A stretch of 64,000 bases of DNA from Phylloscopus collybita (GCA_027886175.1 JAJNNQ010000002.1:810001-874000); one strand, 5' to 3'; positions 1-11,468 are shown, counted from the stretch's first letter. The notes: generated by a model from the letters alone, not told the origin. Translations and numbers: made by a program.

Positions 1-564
1 AATCGCTCTCCACATTTCAACAACTCCTCAGCTTCGAGGCTCAAATTGTTCCTGGCAAGAGGCAGAGGAAGTGGTGGCTGAGAAGTGGCTCAGCAGCTGT
101 CTGGCAGCAGCACCAGCTCCCAACAGCATCCATCAGCGAGCTGGCTCCGGGTCAGGGGCACCAGGTACCTCCCTGCTCCCAGCAGGTGACACACGAGGGT
201 TTTGTTCATCAAAAACCTCACCCTGACACCAACACCCATCTGTGTCATTCCCTGGCAATGGAGCCGACAGCAGCAGGTTGCACTGATCTTGGTGGTTTGC
301 TTAATAATTAGGCTGGGAATCCCAAAAGACTCCGAAACGCGAGGGGAAAACCCCCAGATTTCATTATTTCTGGACATCCCTGCCATAATCTGGTGGCCAT
401 AAGGGAAATCTGTGACAAAACCCCCCTTTTACTGCCAAAATATCCGTGAGCCAGCAGGTCCCAAACTAACACCAGGCTCACCCCGGGGGAAAGCGGCGGT
501 GGGAATCAGCGAGGAAGACAAAGTGGGAATGACACAAACCCAAGGGTTTCACCCTCCAGAGAAA
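1..564. other. Single-copy DNA, no gene seen
   Basis: No repeat family, RNA gene or protein domain is recognised here. Short open frames exist on both strands but none shows a recognisable domain. The stretch ends at the target-site duplication of the LTR that begins at 571. Confidence 0.5.
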
Positions 565-570
565 ATGGGA

Positions 571-862
571 TGTAGTCACTGTTTCTCACGTTTGCATTTT
601 TCTTAAACTCTTTCCCAGGGATTGAAGCAGTAAACAAGGTCACTCTATGTAAACTATCTTGTTTTTCACTTTTCCCTCTTCTGAGGAGGGACTTTGCTTG
701 TTGACCCTTGGTGTGGCCAATGGGTCCAGGGATCCCACCTCTTAGGTGGGCACATTGTAAAAAGGTATAAAAATAGGTTCTGAGAATAAACCAGCCCCTT
801 TTCGGAGCATCAGCCTTCTGAACCACGAGTCCGTGTCTCATTGATCGTGTCCCACAGCGACA
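571..862 (+). mobile_element. Solo LTR, ERVK-like (class II), with 6-bp TSD
   Basis: A 292-bp element starting TGTAGTCACT and ending CAGCGACA, so it has the TG...CA termini of retroviral LTRs. It is flanked by the direct repeat ATGGGA (565-570 and 863-868). Six-base duplications are typical of class II/ERVK integrases. A TATA box (TATAAAAATAGG from 766) and an AATAAA signal (785-790) lie in the right order for U3-R-U5, which sets the + strand. No internal retroviral sequence lies beside it, so it is a solo LTR left by recombination between two LTRs. Related copies lie at 10385, 11760, 18599, 42192 and 47687. Family membership is inferred from shared blocks, for example the CCCACCTCT..GGTGGGCA block also present at 42192. 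Confidence 0.85.
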
Positions 863-868
863 ATGGGA

Positions 869-2371
869 TTTCTCATTCCAGCAACGGGGGTGGGGCCACG
901 GGCAGGAATGTGTCCTACTTCCCAATCCCCCACCCTGTGACACCCAACTTCCCTGGCCGTGGCCAGTTGGACGAGTGCCCGGACAGGGAATAAGGGGCCA
1001 TTGTGGGGATGTGGCTCAGCCCTGGACCGTCTGCCTGCATCGTTTCCAAATGGCTCAGCCACCTCAGGTCCCCTCCCCAGGCACTGCCATCACCTCTGGG
1101 GACGTCCCCGTGGCAGCAGGGAAATCCAAGGATTTGGAGATGCTCCCGTGCCGAGCTGGCTGTCGGCGTTTATCCGTGATGTGCAAAATTAGGAGCAGCT
1201 GTAAAAAACTCTTACTTCGCTTATTCCCTGGAGCATGAGCACTTGTGAGCTTTCAGAGGGCCAAGAACTCCTTCAGATGCTTTTACTCCTGTAAATCACT
1301 TTATTTCTCTTTTTCTTTTTTTCCCTTTTCCCTTTTTATGGTGGCACAGCAAGGAGCTCTCCAGATGGGGACACAACACCACAGCTGTTCATGGCTTGTG
1401 CTGGGTTTGCATCCCTGATTTTCACTCTGACAGGAACCCAGGTGATCCATCCTCTTCAGGAATGCCTTTCATACCACAGCCCTGCCTCTCCTTCCAGAGC
1501 AGACGGATTTTTTTTTTTCCTCCAGCTCCTTTTATGGAGCTGCAGCACCACAGCAAGACAGGTCGTGCCCTGCATGAAATCCCCCAAAACCTTCAGTCTC
1601 CCAGAGGCTGGGAGAGTTGAGCAAAAGGCAGATCCAGGCCCTGGAGTTCTGGGTGACCTCATCAAGCAGGCAAAAACCTCTAGACTGAGCCAGAAGGGGG
1701 TTCCAAACTGCTTCCTCACACCACCAACCCCCTCACCCCCACAATTTTTTTTTTTTCTCTGCATTTTTCTGATGTTTCCCAACGTGTTTTTTCTTGCGTT
1801 ACATCTCTCTCGAGGAAGGCTGCCTGATGAGCAGCAAATCATCATTAATTCCTCAGGTGTTCATCCTGATACAATTAACCCTCAACAGTCCAGGCTGCAT
1901 TTCCCAAAGAACCCCCTGGTCCACATCCATCCCGACCACCTCCAGGGTGTTGTCTAAAACCCAATCTGTGAACAAAAAAAAGTGTGAGAGCACGATTCAG
2001 TCGTTCATCCCCTCTGGATATGGAAATTTAGGGACTGTAGGAGTCCATCTTAATTTTTCCAAGGTTTTTAAGGGTTTTTATGTCCCAGGCTTCACACCCA
2101 CAAATCTTGCACTGCCCTCCACAAGAGGCATCGAAGCCACTTGGAGGATTTTCCAGTCTAAAAATTCAGGGGAAGTCAACAGCAACATGCCCATTTCTCT
2201 CCTGGGAAAACCAGTGCAGTTGGAGAAGGAATGACACAGCCAAATTTTGGGGGAGCCCAGACAACTCTTGCTGCCTCATCCAGGTCAGAAGGACGTTCCT
2301 TTAGATTTCCCTGACAACAGGAATTTTTTCCAGCTCTTGCACTGCCTCTTTTCTACAAAATCTAAGGAAAT
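869..2371. other. Single-copy DNA, no gene seen
   Basis: Contains short T-runs (about 1509-1520 and 1746-1756) but no repeat family I recognise. The 188-aa frame at 1391-1957 reads through these T-runs as phenylalanine blocks and has no domain, so I do not call it. Confidence 0.45.
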
Positions 2372-2467
2372 AGGAAATCCCTGCCCATGGGGGAGAGGTT
2401 GGAGCAGATGACTTTTAAGGCCTCTTCCAACCCAAACCATTCTGTGATTCCATTCCGTGATTCTGTG
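2372..2467 (+). mobile_element. CR1 LINE, 3' tail fragment
   Basis: The text contains the CR1 3' landmarks in sense orientation: CCCTGCCCATGG, then GACTTTTAAGGCCTCTTCCAACCCAAACCATTC in pieces, then TCTGTGATTC repeats near the end. Strongly 5'-truncated, as is usual for CR1. Confidence 0.75.
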
Positions 2468-3986
2468 GAATATCTCCCTGTGTCCCTCAGGAGAACATTT
2501 TGGTGGGAGTTTTCTGAGCACCACACAGGGAATTTTCCCCCCTTGGGAGGGGATTTGGTGTTTCAGCTGCACCAGGGCAAGGAGGTGAACGGTCAAGAGG
2601 GGAAGGGGTGAGAAGTAGGCACAGTCCTGGAGGTGGTGGTTGGAGATAACCTCTGGATGTCGTCTCAACGTTGGAAATACCACATGGAAGAGTTCAAAGC
2701 CAAGTTTGCCATGAATAAAACACCCCACTGGAAGAGAAAACTGTTCAAGTCTGGTTCTTCCCCTGCAGTGGGGTGATGCAGGAGGGGAGAGAAGTTAAAG
2801 CTCTTTCAGGCAAAGCCATATTGCAGCTCCCAGGGTGCAGCTCAGAGCTGTGCCTCACCATCCTTCTTTTTCCAGGGGGAAACTGAGGCAGGGAGACTTG
2901 CTCAGACAGCAAGAGAACATACCTGATAGCTCACTTTTACTCTTCTGAAATCACCCTGCTCCCAGTGACCTGAGGAAATGCTAATAATTTTTTTTTTTTT
3001 TTTTAACTGTGGTGGCTGGAGAAACCAAGATGATCCTTCCTGTATGATTTTTCCTGAAACTATCTTTTCTACTTTTCCAGCAGCCACATCTGTAAAATCA
3101 GGTCTTTAGAGAGCAAAGCCCAACCCACCTTCTCCAAAGGAGATCTTTACAAAGCTGGTTGGAAAATTACAAATTTTTCTCAACACCATCCAGCAATCCC
3201 TAAAGGGAAGGTGTAACAGCAAAGGACTTTCACTCCAAGGTTACACTGAGAGGGGAGAAAACCCTGTTTCAGATCTGGGGCGTTGGAATTAAAAGGTGTT
3301 GGGGATTTGGGCCAAATTCACTGAAACAGCCTCAGATTTGGAGCTGACCCCTCCTTGCTCTTGCTGCACTGGGCACACAGCTCACAGCCCTTTTATTCCA
3401 GTGGGATCTTGCAGACAAAGAGCAGGATCAGTCCCGTGCCAGGCGGTCAGGTGGGCTCCACATGTTCCAGGTTTGCTGCTCTGGGATCCTGGCTGGTGAA
3501 CCAGGAGCTGAAAGGCCAACTGGGATCTCTGCAGCTCAAAGATAACCCAGGGCAGGAGGGGATAACCCAGCTTCCATCCCCTGTGCCATGCTGTCCTCAA
3601 CACCTCTGCAGGTGGCCATAAAATCCTTAAATTTGGAAAACACCTCTCAGACCACCGAGTGCAGCCCTAGTCCTGCAGCATCTCTTGAGCTGCACCACTG
3701 CAAACTGAAGGAAAATGAGAATTTCCAGCCCTTTTTTTGGCTGCAACTTCCTCACCAAGGACCCTGCCCCAAGCCCGGGTACCTCCAGTCACAGCCAAGC
3801 TGGGGAAAACCCCAGTGAGGAGCTGGAAAATCCCAAAGGATGTGGGACTGCCACCTCCCCAGCTATGTGGATTTGCTCCAGCATCCCACGGAAGGAGCCA
3901 GCCCCGGGATAAAGGACTTTGTTGACTTTTAACACCACCTGGGAGCCGGGACGGGGGCGGGAGGCATCAGAGCAACAAACCCAGCC
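2468..3986. other. Single-copy DNA, no gene seen
   Basis: A 16-base T-run lies at about 2989-3004. No gene, RNA or repeat family is recognised in the rest. Confidence 0.45.
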
Positions 3987-4036
3987 GAGGAGGAGGAGGA
4001 GGAGGAGGAGGAGGAGGAGGAGGAGGAGGAGGAGGA
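3987..4036 (+). repeat. (AGG)n trinucleotide microsatellite
   Basis: A perfect 50-bp run of GAG/AGG, about 16 to 17 units. Read on the opposite strand it gives a leucine run in a 103-aa frame, which is an artefact of the repeat. It is followed by an A-run at about 4072-4089. Confidence 0.95.
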
Positions 4037-4099
4037 CAACAAGAGGTTTACAGCTTGCCTTGAAAAGCCCTAAAAAAAAAAAAAAAAAATAGAGTGACA

Positions 4100-4600
4100 T
4101 TCTTGGCTCCCCTCACACCTATTAGCTTAGGAAATGGTGCCCGGTGTCCGCTGGGACCTGACTGAGACCAAAGGCAGGGGACCTGTTAGCAGGTACTTGA
4201 GAGAGGGGGCTGCTGCCCGGAGGGGGCTGCAGGCGTGAGAAGCCCCCGCAGCCTCCCTCATTCGGCTCCCCTAAATGACCATATAAAAGGCTCGGGGGGG
4301 AGGGGGCAATCAGCTCCCCTGCCAACCTCCCAGCCCCGCACAAACCCCCGGAGCATCCCGGAGGGACGGCGTTCCTGCATATCCATCCCTCCCTGCCCAG
4401 CTGGCAGGGCTGTTTTCCCAAAGGAGAAAAACGGGGATGTGTCACACTCCGGGTAATTTTTGGCCTTTGATGTCTGCGAGCATCTTCGGGCAGCAGCTGC
4501 CTCCGCATCCCAGATGTGCGCGGCGGGATGAAGCCAAGGCAATGCCGCAGGTTTTGGAGCGGAATCGCTCTTGTTTTCCCTCCAGACGGGCGTTGGGAGT
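4100..4600 (+). promoter_or_regulatory. CpG-containing stretch with a TATA box, promoter-like
   Basis: TATAAAA occurs at 4282-4288 inside ATGACCATATAAAAGGCTC. The flanks are GC-rich and keep more CpG dinucleotides than the neighbouring kilobases, including GGCGTT, CCTCCGCATCC and GTGCGCGGCGGG. The box also resembles a CArG element, but its A/T core is eight bases rather than the canonical six. No open frame downstream carries a recognised domain, and no repeat family is recognised. This could be a promoter or enhancer of an unseen transcript, or chance. The call rests on composition and one motif. Confidence 0.25.
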
Positions 4601-4735
4601 TCCTTGGTGAAAGCAAAAGTTGTTTTTTCTTCATCCATCACCTCTTCTTTGGCCCCCATATCCCTGGTCCTGAAACGCGTTTTAAGTTTTGGGGCAGTCT
4701 AAGTGGTGGTTTTCCTTCATTTTGCCTTGTAAAGG

Positions 4736-5014
4736 ACAAAAAAAAAAAAAACCCAAAACACAACAAAACAAACAAAACAAACAAAACAACCCAAAAACAC
4801 AAACAAAAACACAAACAAACAAAAACACAAACAAAAAACAACCAACCAAACACAACAAACAAACACAACTAAAAGAAAACCAAAAAAAACCCCAAACAAA
4901 AACAACAAAACAAAAAAACCCCAACCAAACCCAACCCCCCCAAAAAATCCCAAAAACCAAAAAAACAAAAAAAACCCCCACAAAACTCCCCCCCCAAAAA
5001 CACACAACCCAACC
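4736..5014 (+). repeat. A/C-only low-complexity tract (279 bp)
   Basis: Over 279 bp only four bases are not A or C (T at 4870, 4948 and 4987; G at 4875). It starts with a pure A-run and continues as irregular CAAA, CAAAA, ACCC and CCCC units with no fixed period. The overlapping frames of 76-118 aa are lysine/threonine/asparagine/proline-only or their antisense, and are rejected as proteins. See the other tracts at 5887, 6940, 26587, 29202, 49882, 22890 (complement) and 63583 (complement). Confidence 0.9.
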
Positions 5015-5886
5015 TGCCTGAGGACAATGGAACTGTTTTATTTCAGCGTTTCCAAAGGAAGAGGTGCAGATTCCAGTCTTCAGCAGGACTCGATGCCATT
5101 TTTGTTGTCAAAAATTTTATTCCAAAATATAAAATATCAACCAAAAATATTGGTTTAAGCAATTTATTTTCATACAGATATTTGAAATGTGAAAAAAAAA
5201 TAAAAAATTGAACTGACTCTGTCTCCATCACTTCTGAGCCATTTTCCCCTCACTCATTTAGTTTATTAAGAATGTAATTTTTGATTTTCATAGAGTCACA
5301 GCCCTTTTTATTGTTTTGGTGGCTTTTTTTTTTTTTTTTTTAACTTGTTTTGAGGGAAAACTTTTACTGAATGAAGAGAATCCTCTGTTTCACCATAGGG
5401 CAAGTGGATCACTCACACCTGTGCAGGGTTTAGGAGGCCACGTCCGGCATCCACCACCTAAAACCCAACCTCCTGTATCCACAGGTTGCTCAGTTGTGCT
5501 CAGTGAGAAGACTCAGGCACCCCAAGGAACTCAGACACCGTTTGTTCCATCTCTTTCCCCACCCCCTGTGCCCAAAATTTACCCAGAACCTTGTCTTTTC
5601 CTTCAGAATTGAATGTTCTCTTGCATAAGAGATGCTCATGGGTCCTAAACACACAGTCCTTTCTCCTCCAGAGGGAGGCCAATGCTGCCGTGGAAGATCT
5701 TCCCACATCCAGGAGGTCACTGGGGCTTTTGGAAAGGCCTGTCCAAGGGCTGGACCACCAACCTCTCCCTCATCTTCTTCCTGTTCCTGCCCTCAGACCC
5801 TTCTCAGGTCAGAGTATTAAATGCTCTGGGTTTGTTTCTATAGATTCTCTGCAAGCAGTGCTTTCTTCTCAGGAAACTAAGAGGGG
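5015..5886. other. Single-copy DNA, no gene seen
   Basis: AT-rich at 5100-5350 with an 18-base T-run near 5324-5341. No repeat family or gene is recognised. Confidence 0.45.
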
Positions 5887-5902
5887 AAAAAAAAAACCAA
5901 AA

Positions 5903-5934
<32 letters not shown>

Positions 5935-5975
5935 AAAAAACCAAACCAAAAAAAACCCCAACAAAACCAAAACAA
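5887..5975 (+). repeat. A-rich A/C tract
   Basis: About 89 bp of A with scattered C and a single G (5922). The right third changes into CCAAACC and CCCCAAC units. Same type as the tract at 4736. Confidence 0.9.
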
Positions 5976-6939
5976 GGAGAAAATAAAAGGACCTAAAAAG
6001 GAAAAAATTTCTTAAATTTCCTAAAAAGGAAATGGAGCTCATGTCTCCAGTCCCAACACTTAGGAAGCCTCCACAGAGGCTCTGATTTCAAAAGGAAGAG
6101 GTGCTGCTTCCTAACTCATCCCTCCCTTCTGCCAGGAGAGCCTCAGCCATCACTGAAGCCACATCAGGCTATTCCCCACCGGACAAATCACCCACTTCTG
6201 CTCACCCTGGCTGCCTGAAGGATTCTGCCTTCCCCAAAACCACGGGCACAGGAGGCTGGGGAGCTGCAGCGAGCTCCCTGCAGGGGGAACACTGCCCTCA
6301 CCCAGCCAGGGGGCTCCTCCTGCCTCCAAAGCCCTGCACAGCCCTTCCACCCTCCCTGCCCGAACCTCACCAGGGCATCAGGGAACCTTTCTGGGCTGAG
6401 GGAGCAACCCCACATCCCCTTTTTACAAGCAAGGCACCGACTGAGATTGGCTCACCCAAGAAATCTGTGCCATGGGAGCCTCTTCCCCTCTCCCTCACCC
6501 GCAGGCCCAGCCTCAGAGCCATCCTTGAGCTGTCATTGCCAGTAATTAATTGATTGCTGTTTGGTATTTTGAAGCATTGTTGTTCCAAAGGGTGGAAGGA
6601 CCTGGAAAAAGGAACGGCCAAGGGGCAGTCGGCACTGAGATGTTGTGGGTCCTCGAGGAGCAGCCATGGATTGAAAAAAAGATCTTTAATGAAGCTTGAT
6701 GAAGAGGCCAGTCAGTCACAGAAAAGAGGGAATTCTCCTGAATTCCCAGGAGAAGCCACACTTTTGAACCCCTCAGTCCCTCCCCACAGTCTCCTGAGGG
6801 GCGCCCCAAGAGAAGCTCAGGTGCATGAATGGCCTTTGCAGAAACGTCCTTGATGTTTCCCCTCTTCACAAGAGCAGCTGGAAGTTCAAAGCATTTATCA
6901 AAAAGCCAAAGGAATTCCATCACTGTGTAGATATATGTT
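5976..6939. other. Single-copy DNA, no gene seen
   Basis: Overlapping frames of 150 aa (+) and 180 aa (-) occur, but neither shows a recognisable domain and the minus-strand one runs into the A/C tract. No repeat family is recognised. Confidence 0.4.
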
Positions 6940-7110
6940 AAAAAAAAACCCAACAAAACAAACAAACAAAAAAACAAACAAACAAACAAAAAACCCCAAA
7001 AACAAAAACAAAAACAAACCCAAAAAAACACCCAAAAAACCACCAAAAACAAAAACAACAACAACAACAAAACAAACAAACAAAACAAAACAAAACAAAA
7101 ACCCCAACAA
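6940..7110 (+). repeat. Pure A/C tract (171 bp)
   Basis: All 171 bases are A or C. The tract starts with an A-run, then has CAAA, CAAAAA, ACCC and ACA units, with (ACA)n near 7054-7069 and (CAAAA)n near 7081-7100. Confidence 0.95.
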
Positions 7111-8135
7111 GGGTTTTTAATAGGACTTGCTGGAAAGGCTTAATCTAAAGATTAAGAAGATTTTTCTTTCCCACTTGAAACCCCAAGTATGAGCTGTATC
7201 CTGCTGGTAAATGGCAAATGCAGCGCTGAGTTTGGAAAAAATCTTCTCTTGGAAATCTCTGCTGTGCAGGAACAGGGGTCAGATGCTGTTTACCAAGAGC
7301 TTTCCTGAACTCCAAAAAGCTGGTACAGAAAAAACCCTCTCAGATGTGTCCACATGAGTGCTGGCAAAACCATTCCAGCTTTGGCCACCTTTTCCCTCTG
7401 GAGGGTTTAATTCTTGATCTGAATTTCACATTACCAATTTCTAAGTTTTGAGTTGTCACTGCCTGGAAAAAAAAACCAAAAAAACAACAAAAAACCCCAA
7501 CATTTCAGCCAGCCTAGAAGAAGGAATAATCCCAATAATTTTGCTGAGGTGAAGACCTGCATCTCTCATTCCAAAGGTGCAGAAGTCAAGGCTAAGCCTG
7601 AAACACCCAGCTGGGGTTTTATTCCTGTTTCAGTGGTTCTGATACCCCTATCCAAGATCAGATCTTGGGCAAACATCAAGTCTTACTCTGCAAGGATTTA
7701 TTTTGCTGTTGGTGCAGAGGAAGGCTCAGTTTGTGATCCCAGGCTTTGCTTCAGCATCTTCTCCCTTGCTGTTTGATGGCATTCCAAACATGGCCTGTTT
7801 AAATTTTGGACATTTGTCCTGGCCAAGAAGATTGTTCCAAATCTTTCTTTTTGCTAGAAGCAAACAGCTGGGCTAGTTTTTTCCCCATTGGGCACCTCTG
7901 CCCTGTTTTTATTGTGAATTAATCCACATTTTCAACTCCCACTCTTGACTCTTTTTGGGTGGATTGAAGAGCCTTTGAGCAGGGAGTGTTTGTTCCCCAA
8001 GGCACCTTTTACATTTTTGTGGAAAAATCCACAAGAGCTTCCCAAAGGGTGGTGGTGGGAGGCTCTGAAGCAGAAAAAGGTGGGAGAGAGGAGGTGGTTT
8101 GGGGAATGGAGCCATCACCCCCAAGGACAATGACA
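7111..8135. other. Single-copy DNA with a short A/C tract, no gene seen
   Basis: A small A/C tract occurs at about 7467-7502. The rest holds no recognised gene or repeat family. It ends at the TSD of the LTR starting at 8140. Confidence 0.4.
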
Positions 8136-8139
8136 ATGT

Positions 8140-8633
8140 TGATGCTTGTTGATGTTTCAGCTCTGATGTATTTCAGACTCTTTGCTGCCCAGGGGTGCAG
8201 CTCCCAGCCTCACATCCAGGGTCACTCAGCTCTGCACACAGCAGGGACACAAAACAAATCCTGCTCCTGCTGCACACCAAGCACAGCTGGGACAAGTTTC
8301 CAGGCCCAAAAGCACAAACAGCGGGGGCTGGAGGGAGAAAACAAGAAGGGTGGGACTGCATCAGCTGGAGCTGGAATTGGACAATTCAACCCCAAAGTGC
8401 AAATGGACCAGAACTGATCAAAGGGTGAGACCTCGTGACCGGGCCTCCATTTTGTGTCCATTTTTTGTCCATTTTGGGTCCATTTTGTGACCATTTTGGA
8501 TCCACCTTGGGTGCAGGCCTGGCCAGGCTCTTGTCCTGCCCAAGGTGTGTCCTTAAAGGCCTTTTAATAAATCTCTGCTTTATTCTCCAGCTCTGTCCAG
8601 TCTCTGTTCCAGCTCAGCCTCTCCAAGGCATCA
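8140..8633 (+). mobile_element. Solo LTR, family 2, copy 1
   Basis: A 494-bp element with inverted ends, TGATGC at the left and AGGCATCA at the right, flanked by ATGT (8136-8139 and 8634-8637). The last LTR base is A, so the duplication could also be read as AATGT, five bases. A four-base TSD would suggest a class I (ERV1) integrase and a five-base one a class III (ERVL) integrase. AATAAA occurs near 8567 and a T-rich U5-like end follows. Two other copies lie at 11000 and 56920. Inside is a variable run of TCCATTTTGTG-like units. The short frames that recur in all three copies are LTR sequence, not genes. Confidence 0.8.
8446..8506 (+). repeat. 12-bp minisatellite inside LTR copy 1
   Basis: About five units of the type TCCATTTTGTGN lie in tandem within the LTR. 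The equivalent region has about four units in the copy at 11000 and about eight in the copy at 56920. Confidence 0.8.
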
Positions 8634-8637
8634 ATGT

Positions 8638-9860
8638 CACCATTGCTTGTTCTCCTCCCTGCTGAGCCCAGCCAGGAGGCTGCTGCTCAAACTTTTGCCT
8701 CCAGCCCTCGCTCCTGGACCCGGTTTCTCATTTTTGACCCCAAAAAATCACCCCCCTAATGGGCTTCACTGTTTCCTTCCTGTTTTGCAGCTGCTGTTTG
8801 CTGCTCCTCAGGCAGATCTACAGTCAGAACAAAAGTCGCTTGGTGCGTTTTGCGCAAGGACAGGCGAAAAAAAAGAAAAATCCCCAGCCCATAAATAAAT
8901 AAAAAAGGAAGTATAAAAGGCAAGGCTTTCTCAAAGCAATGGCTTGCAGCTAAGCATTTTCAGTCACCTCCACTGACCAGACAGGTTATTTGGAGTAATT
9001 CCAGCCCTGGAGATGACATTTGACATGACATGTACATGAGATGTATCATTTAGGTCACCGTGCTAAAGCACCAGACACCCCCCCCCCTTCCTCCTCCTCC
9101 TCCCCTCCTCTGTGCCCCTCGGGGAATCTCAGAGTTCAGGGTCTTTAAAGCTGAATTCCCTGCACAAGAGTTCAGCACCTTTCAACCTTTCCAGACCTAT
9201 TACAGGAAGAAAACTGAGTGGAAGGAGTGTGGAGGGCAGGAGGGAGGGTCAGGGGTTGTTCCAAGGCAGGTTATTTACAGGCAGGTTTGGAAGCTGAAAA
9301 GATACTTTTTGCACTGGTTGGAAGGGAGATAAAAGGTCCCTGCAATTGTTCATTTCCATGGCCGGTGGCAGAGCACAGGCTCCTCCTAAAAACCTTATAA
9401 ATGCACCTTTAATTCTGCAATAATTGAGAGATAAAGGCAACAGAGTGGGATATCACCTCAGGACACTGGTTTAAAATTGAGAATAAAGACATCACGAGGG
9501 GAAAAAAAAGCAGCACAATCTATCCAGCCATGATCTACTGATTCACCTTTGAGGTGAGTTTGTGCCATTTGGTCTGGCACCGAAGAGCAGTTTGGGATGG
9601 GGAGGTGCTCATTGAGCCTCAGACAAAGCCACGTGCAGGATCAGATCAGCTGCTCCTACCAGATCCTGCCATAGGAGGATCACCCATCCATGAAGATCCA
9701 CTGGGATTCATATTTTACTTTGTTTTCTTTCCCTGCATATGTGTTTACGGAGTTCTCCAAACCTCCCAGCTCAAAGGAATGTACAGAATTATTGGTGTGT
9801 GAAGGATACAGCCCTGAGTGGGATCAATTCACAGGACCACACTTCCCACACAGGGAAACG
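8638..9860. other. Single-copy DNA, no gene seen
   Basis: A C-run and (TCC)n cluster lies at about 9077-9113. No gene or repeat family is recognised. Confidence 0.4.
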
Positions 9861-10013
9861 GTGGAATTACCACCCCTGGAGATGCTCAAAAATCATGTGG
9901 GTGAGGCACTTGTGGACATGGTTTAGTGATGGCCTTGCCAGTGCTGGATTAACAACTGGATCTGGTGATCTTAGAGGCTTTTTCCAACCTTAGCAATTCC
10001 ATGATTTCATGAA
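9861..10013 (+). mobile_element. CR1 LINE, 3' tail fragment
   Basis: Follows the sense-strand CR1 3' region: GTGGAATTACCACCCCTGGAG, GACATGGTTTAGTGATGG, GTGATCTTAGAGG, CTTTTTCCAACCT, then ATGATTTCATGA at the end. Diverged and 5'-truncated. Confidence 0.8.
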
Positions 10014-10384
10014 ATAGGAACAGCTCAGAAGCTGCAGGGAGGCAGATGGAACTTTGTGATGGACAAACATTCCCTTGTCCCACCAGGAAAAGCTTCCTAG
10101 GCCTGTTTGTGTGGTTACATTTGCAAGGAGCACAGGCGAAGGGCCAGGGAGATGGAGCTGGAAGGGAAATGAAGGTGTTGCTCAGGTGTCACCCACGTGG
10201 TGTTGATGTCACCTCCAAAGCATGGAATACCTTGGGAATCTCAAGAGGTGACAGGGAAGCACTGGCCAGGAGCAGGGACCAGGAGGGACCTTCTAGGAAG
10301 TCTGTCCACCTCTCCTATACGGGCAAAACAAGCCAGGATGTTCCAAAAGTATGGCTGCAACCAAGGATTTTGGGGGTGGAGCCA

Positions 10385-10728
10385 CGTGGGCCTGATATTT
10401 CTGGGTCTGAGAGATTTTAGCCTGCTAGCAACTGCTAACTTTTCCCAAAGAAAAAAAAATCTCAAGAAAGCTTCTTCTCAAAACAATCTTGGTAAACAAC
10501 TATCCTTTCTCAGAACAGCCTTTATCCAGGTGGTGTTTTGCTGTTTCTCTAGTTTAACCCATGGGATTGGAGAGGCGTCGTTCCTATTCACCAATCATGT
10601 TAATTAAGTCTGTATCAGAACACCTTATAAAAGGTAGTAAGGATTAGAAAAGAAAGCCTTTTTTCTATGCTCTTTGCCTTCTGAAATATTTGGAGTCTCT
10701 CATCTTTCTTTCGTGTCCTACAGCGACA
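10385..10728 (+). mobile_element. Solo LTR, ERVK-like, TSD GAGCCA
   Basis: A 344-bp element ending CGTGTCCTACAGCGACA, the same end as the LTR at 571. It is flanked by a perfect 6-bp repeat GAGCCA (10379-10384 and 10729-10734). The left end reads CGTGGGCC, so the terminal TG seems to have mutated to CG. TATAAAA occurs at 10626-10632; the polyadenylation signal is degenerate. No internal viral sequence adjoins it. It is the first of three LTRs of two families packed within 1.7 kb. Confidence 0.75.
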
Positions 10729-10734
10729 GAGCCA

Positions 10735-10999
10735 GGAGGGTTTTCCCGGTGGCCATCCTGCACCATGGGTCCTGGTTGCTCCCCACTGCAGGCTCTCAGC
10801 AGTGCTACTGGGATGCATCCTCCGGCTGGGAATGACTCCTGAGGTTCTCCTGAAGTTCTGAGAGCAGAAGGAAACAATGAATTTTTTGGAAAGTTGGATT
10901 ATCTCGATACGATTCCAGAGAGATCTTTGTGAGAGGTCCCTTCACATTGTCAGAGACCAGGGAGGTCTGGGCAGGTGGTGGTGGCAGAGATGATCCAGA
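10735..10999. other. Spacer between two LTRs, nothing recognised
   Basis: 265 bp of DNA between the LTR ending at 10728 and the LTR starting at 11000. No retroviral gene, primer-binding site or polypurine tract is recognised. The two LTRs belong to different families, so this is not the inside of one provirus. Confidence 0.5.
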
Positions 11000-11468
11000 T
11001 GATGCCTTAAGTTTCAGCTCTGATGTATCCCAGGTTCTGTGCTGCCCAGGAGTGCAGCTCTCAGCCTCACATCCAGGGTCACTCAGCTCTGCACACAGCA
11101 GGGACACAAAACAAATCCTGCTCCTGCTGCACACCAAGGACAGCTGGGACAAGTTTCCAGGCCCAAAAGCACAAACAGCGGGGGCTGGAGGGAGAAAACA
11201 AGAAGGGTGGGACTGCATCAGCTGGAGCTGGAATTGGACAATTAAACCCCAATGTGCAAATGGACCAGAACTGATCAGAGTGTGAGACCTCGTGACCATT
11301 TTGTCCATTTTGTGTCCCTTTTGTGACCATTTTGGGTCCACCTTGGGTGCAGCCTGGCCAGGCTCTTGTTCTGCCCACAATGTTTCCTTAAAGGCCTTTT
11401 AATAAATCTCTACTTTATTTTCCAGCTCTGTCCAGTCTCAGTTCCAGCTCAGCCTTCCCAAGGCATCA
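11000..11468 (+). mobile_element. Solo LTR, family 2, copy 2 (no TSD)
   Basis: 469 bp, starting TGATGCCT and ending AGGCATCA, a perfect 8-bp inverted end pair. It is highly similar along its length to the elements at 8140 and 56920. The bases on either side (CAGA and CGGG) do not match, so its TSD is lost, or the element arose by recombination between elements at different sites. It holds a short (about four-unit) version of the 12-bp internal minisatellite. AATAAA lies near 11400. Confidence 0.8.

Noticed and set aside
4516..5021. Lys/Thr/Asn/Gln-rich and Phe/Val/Cys-rich frames
   Set aside because: Translations of the A/C tract. The same type of frame appears over every A/C tract in the window.
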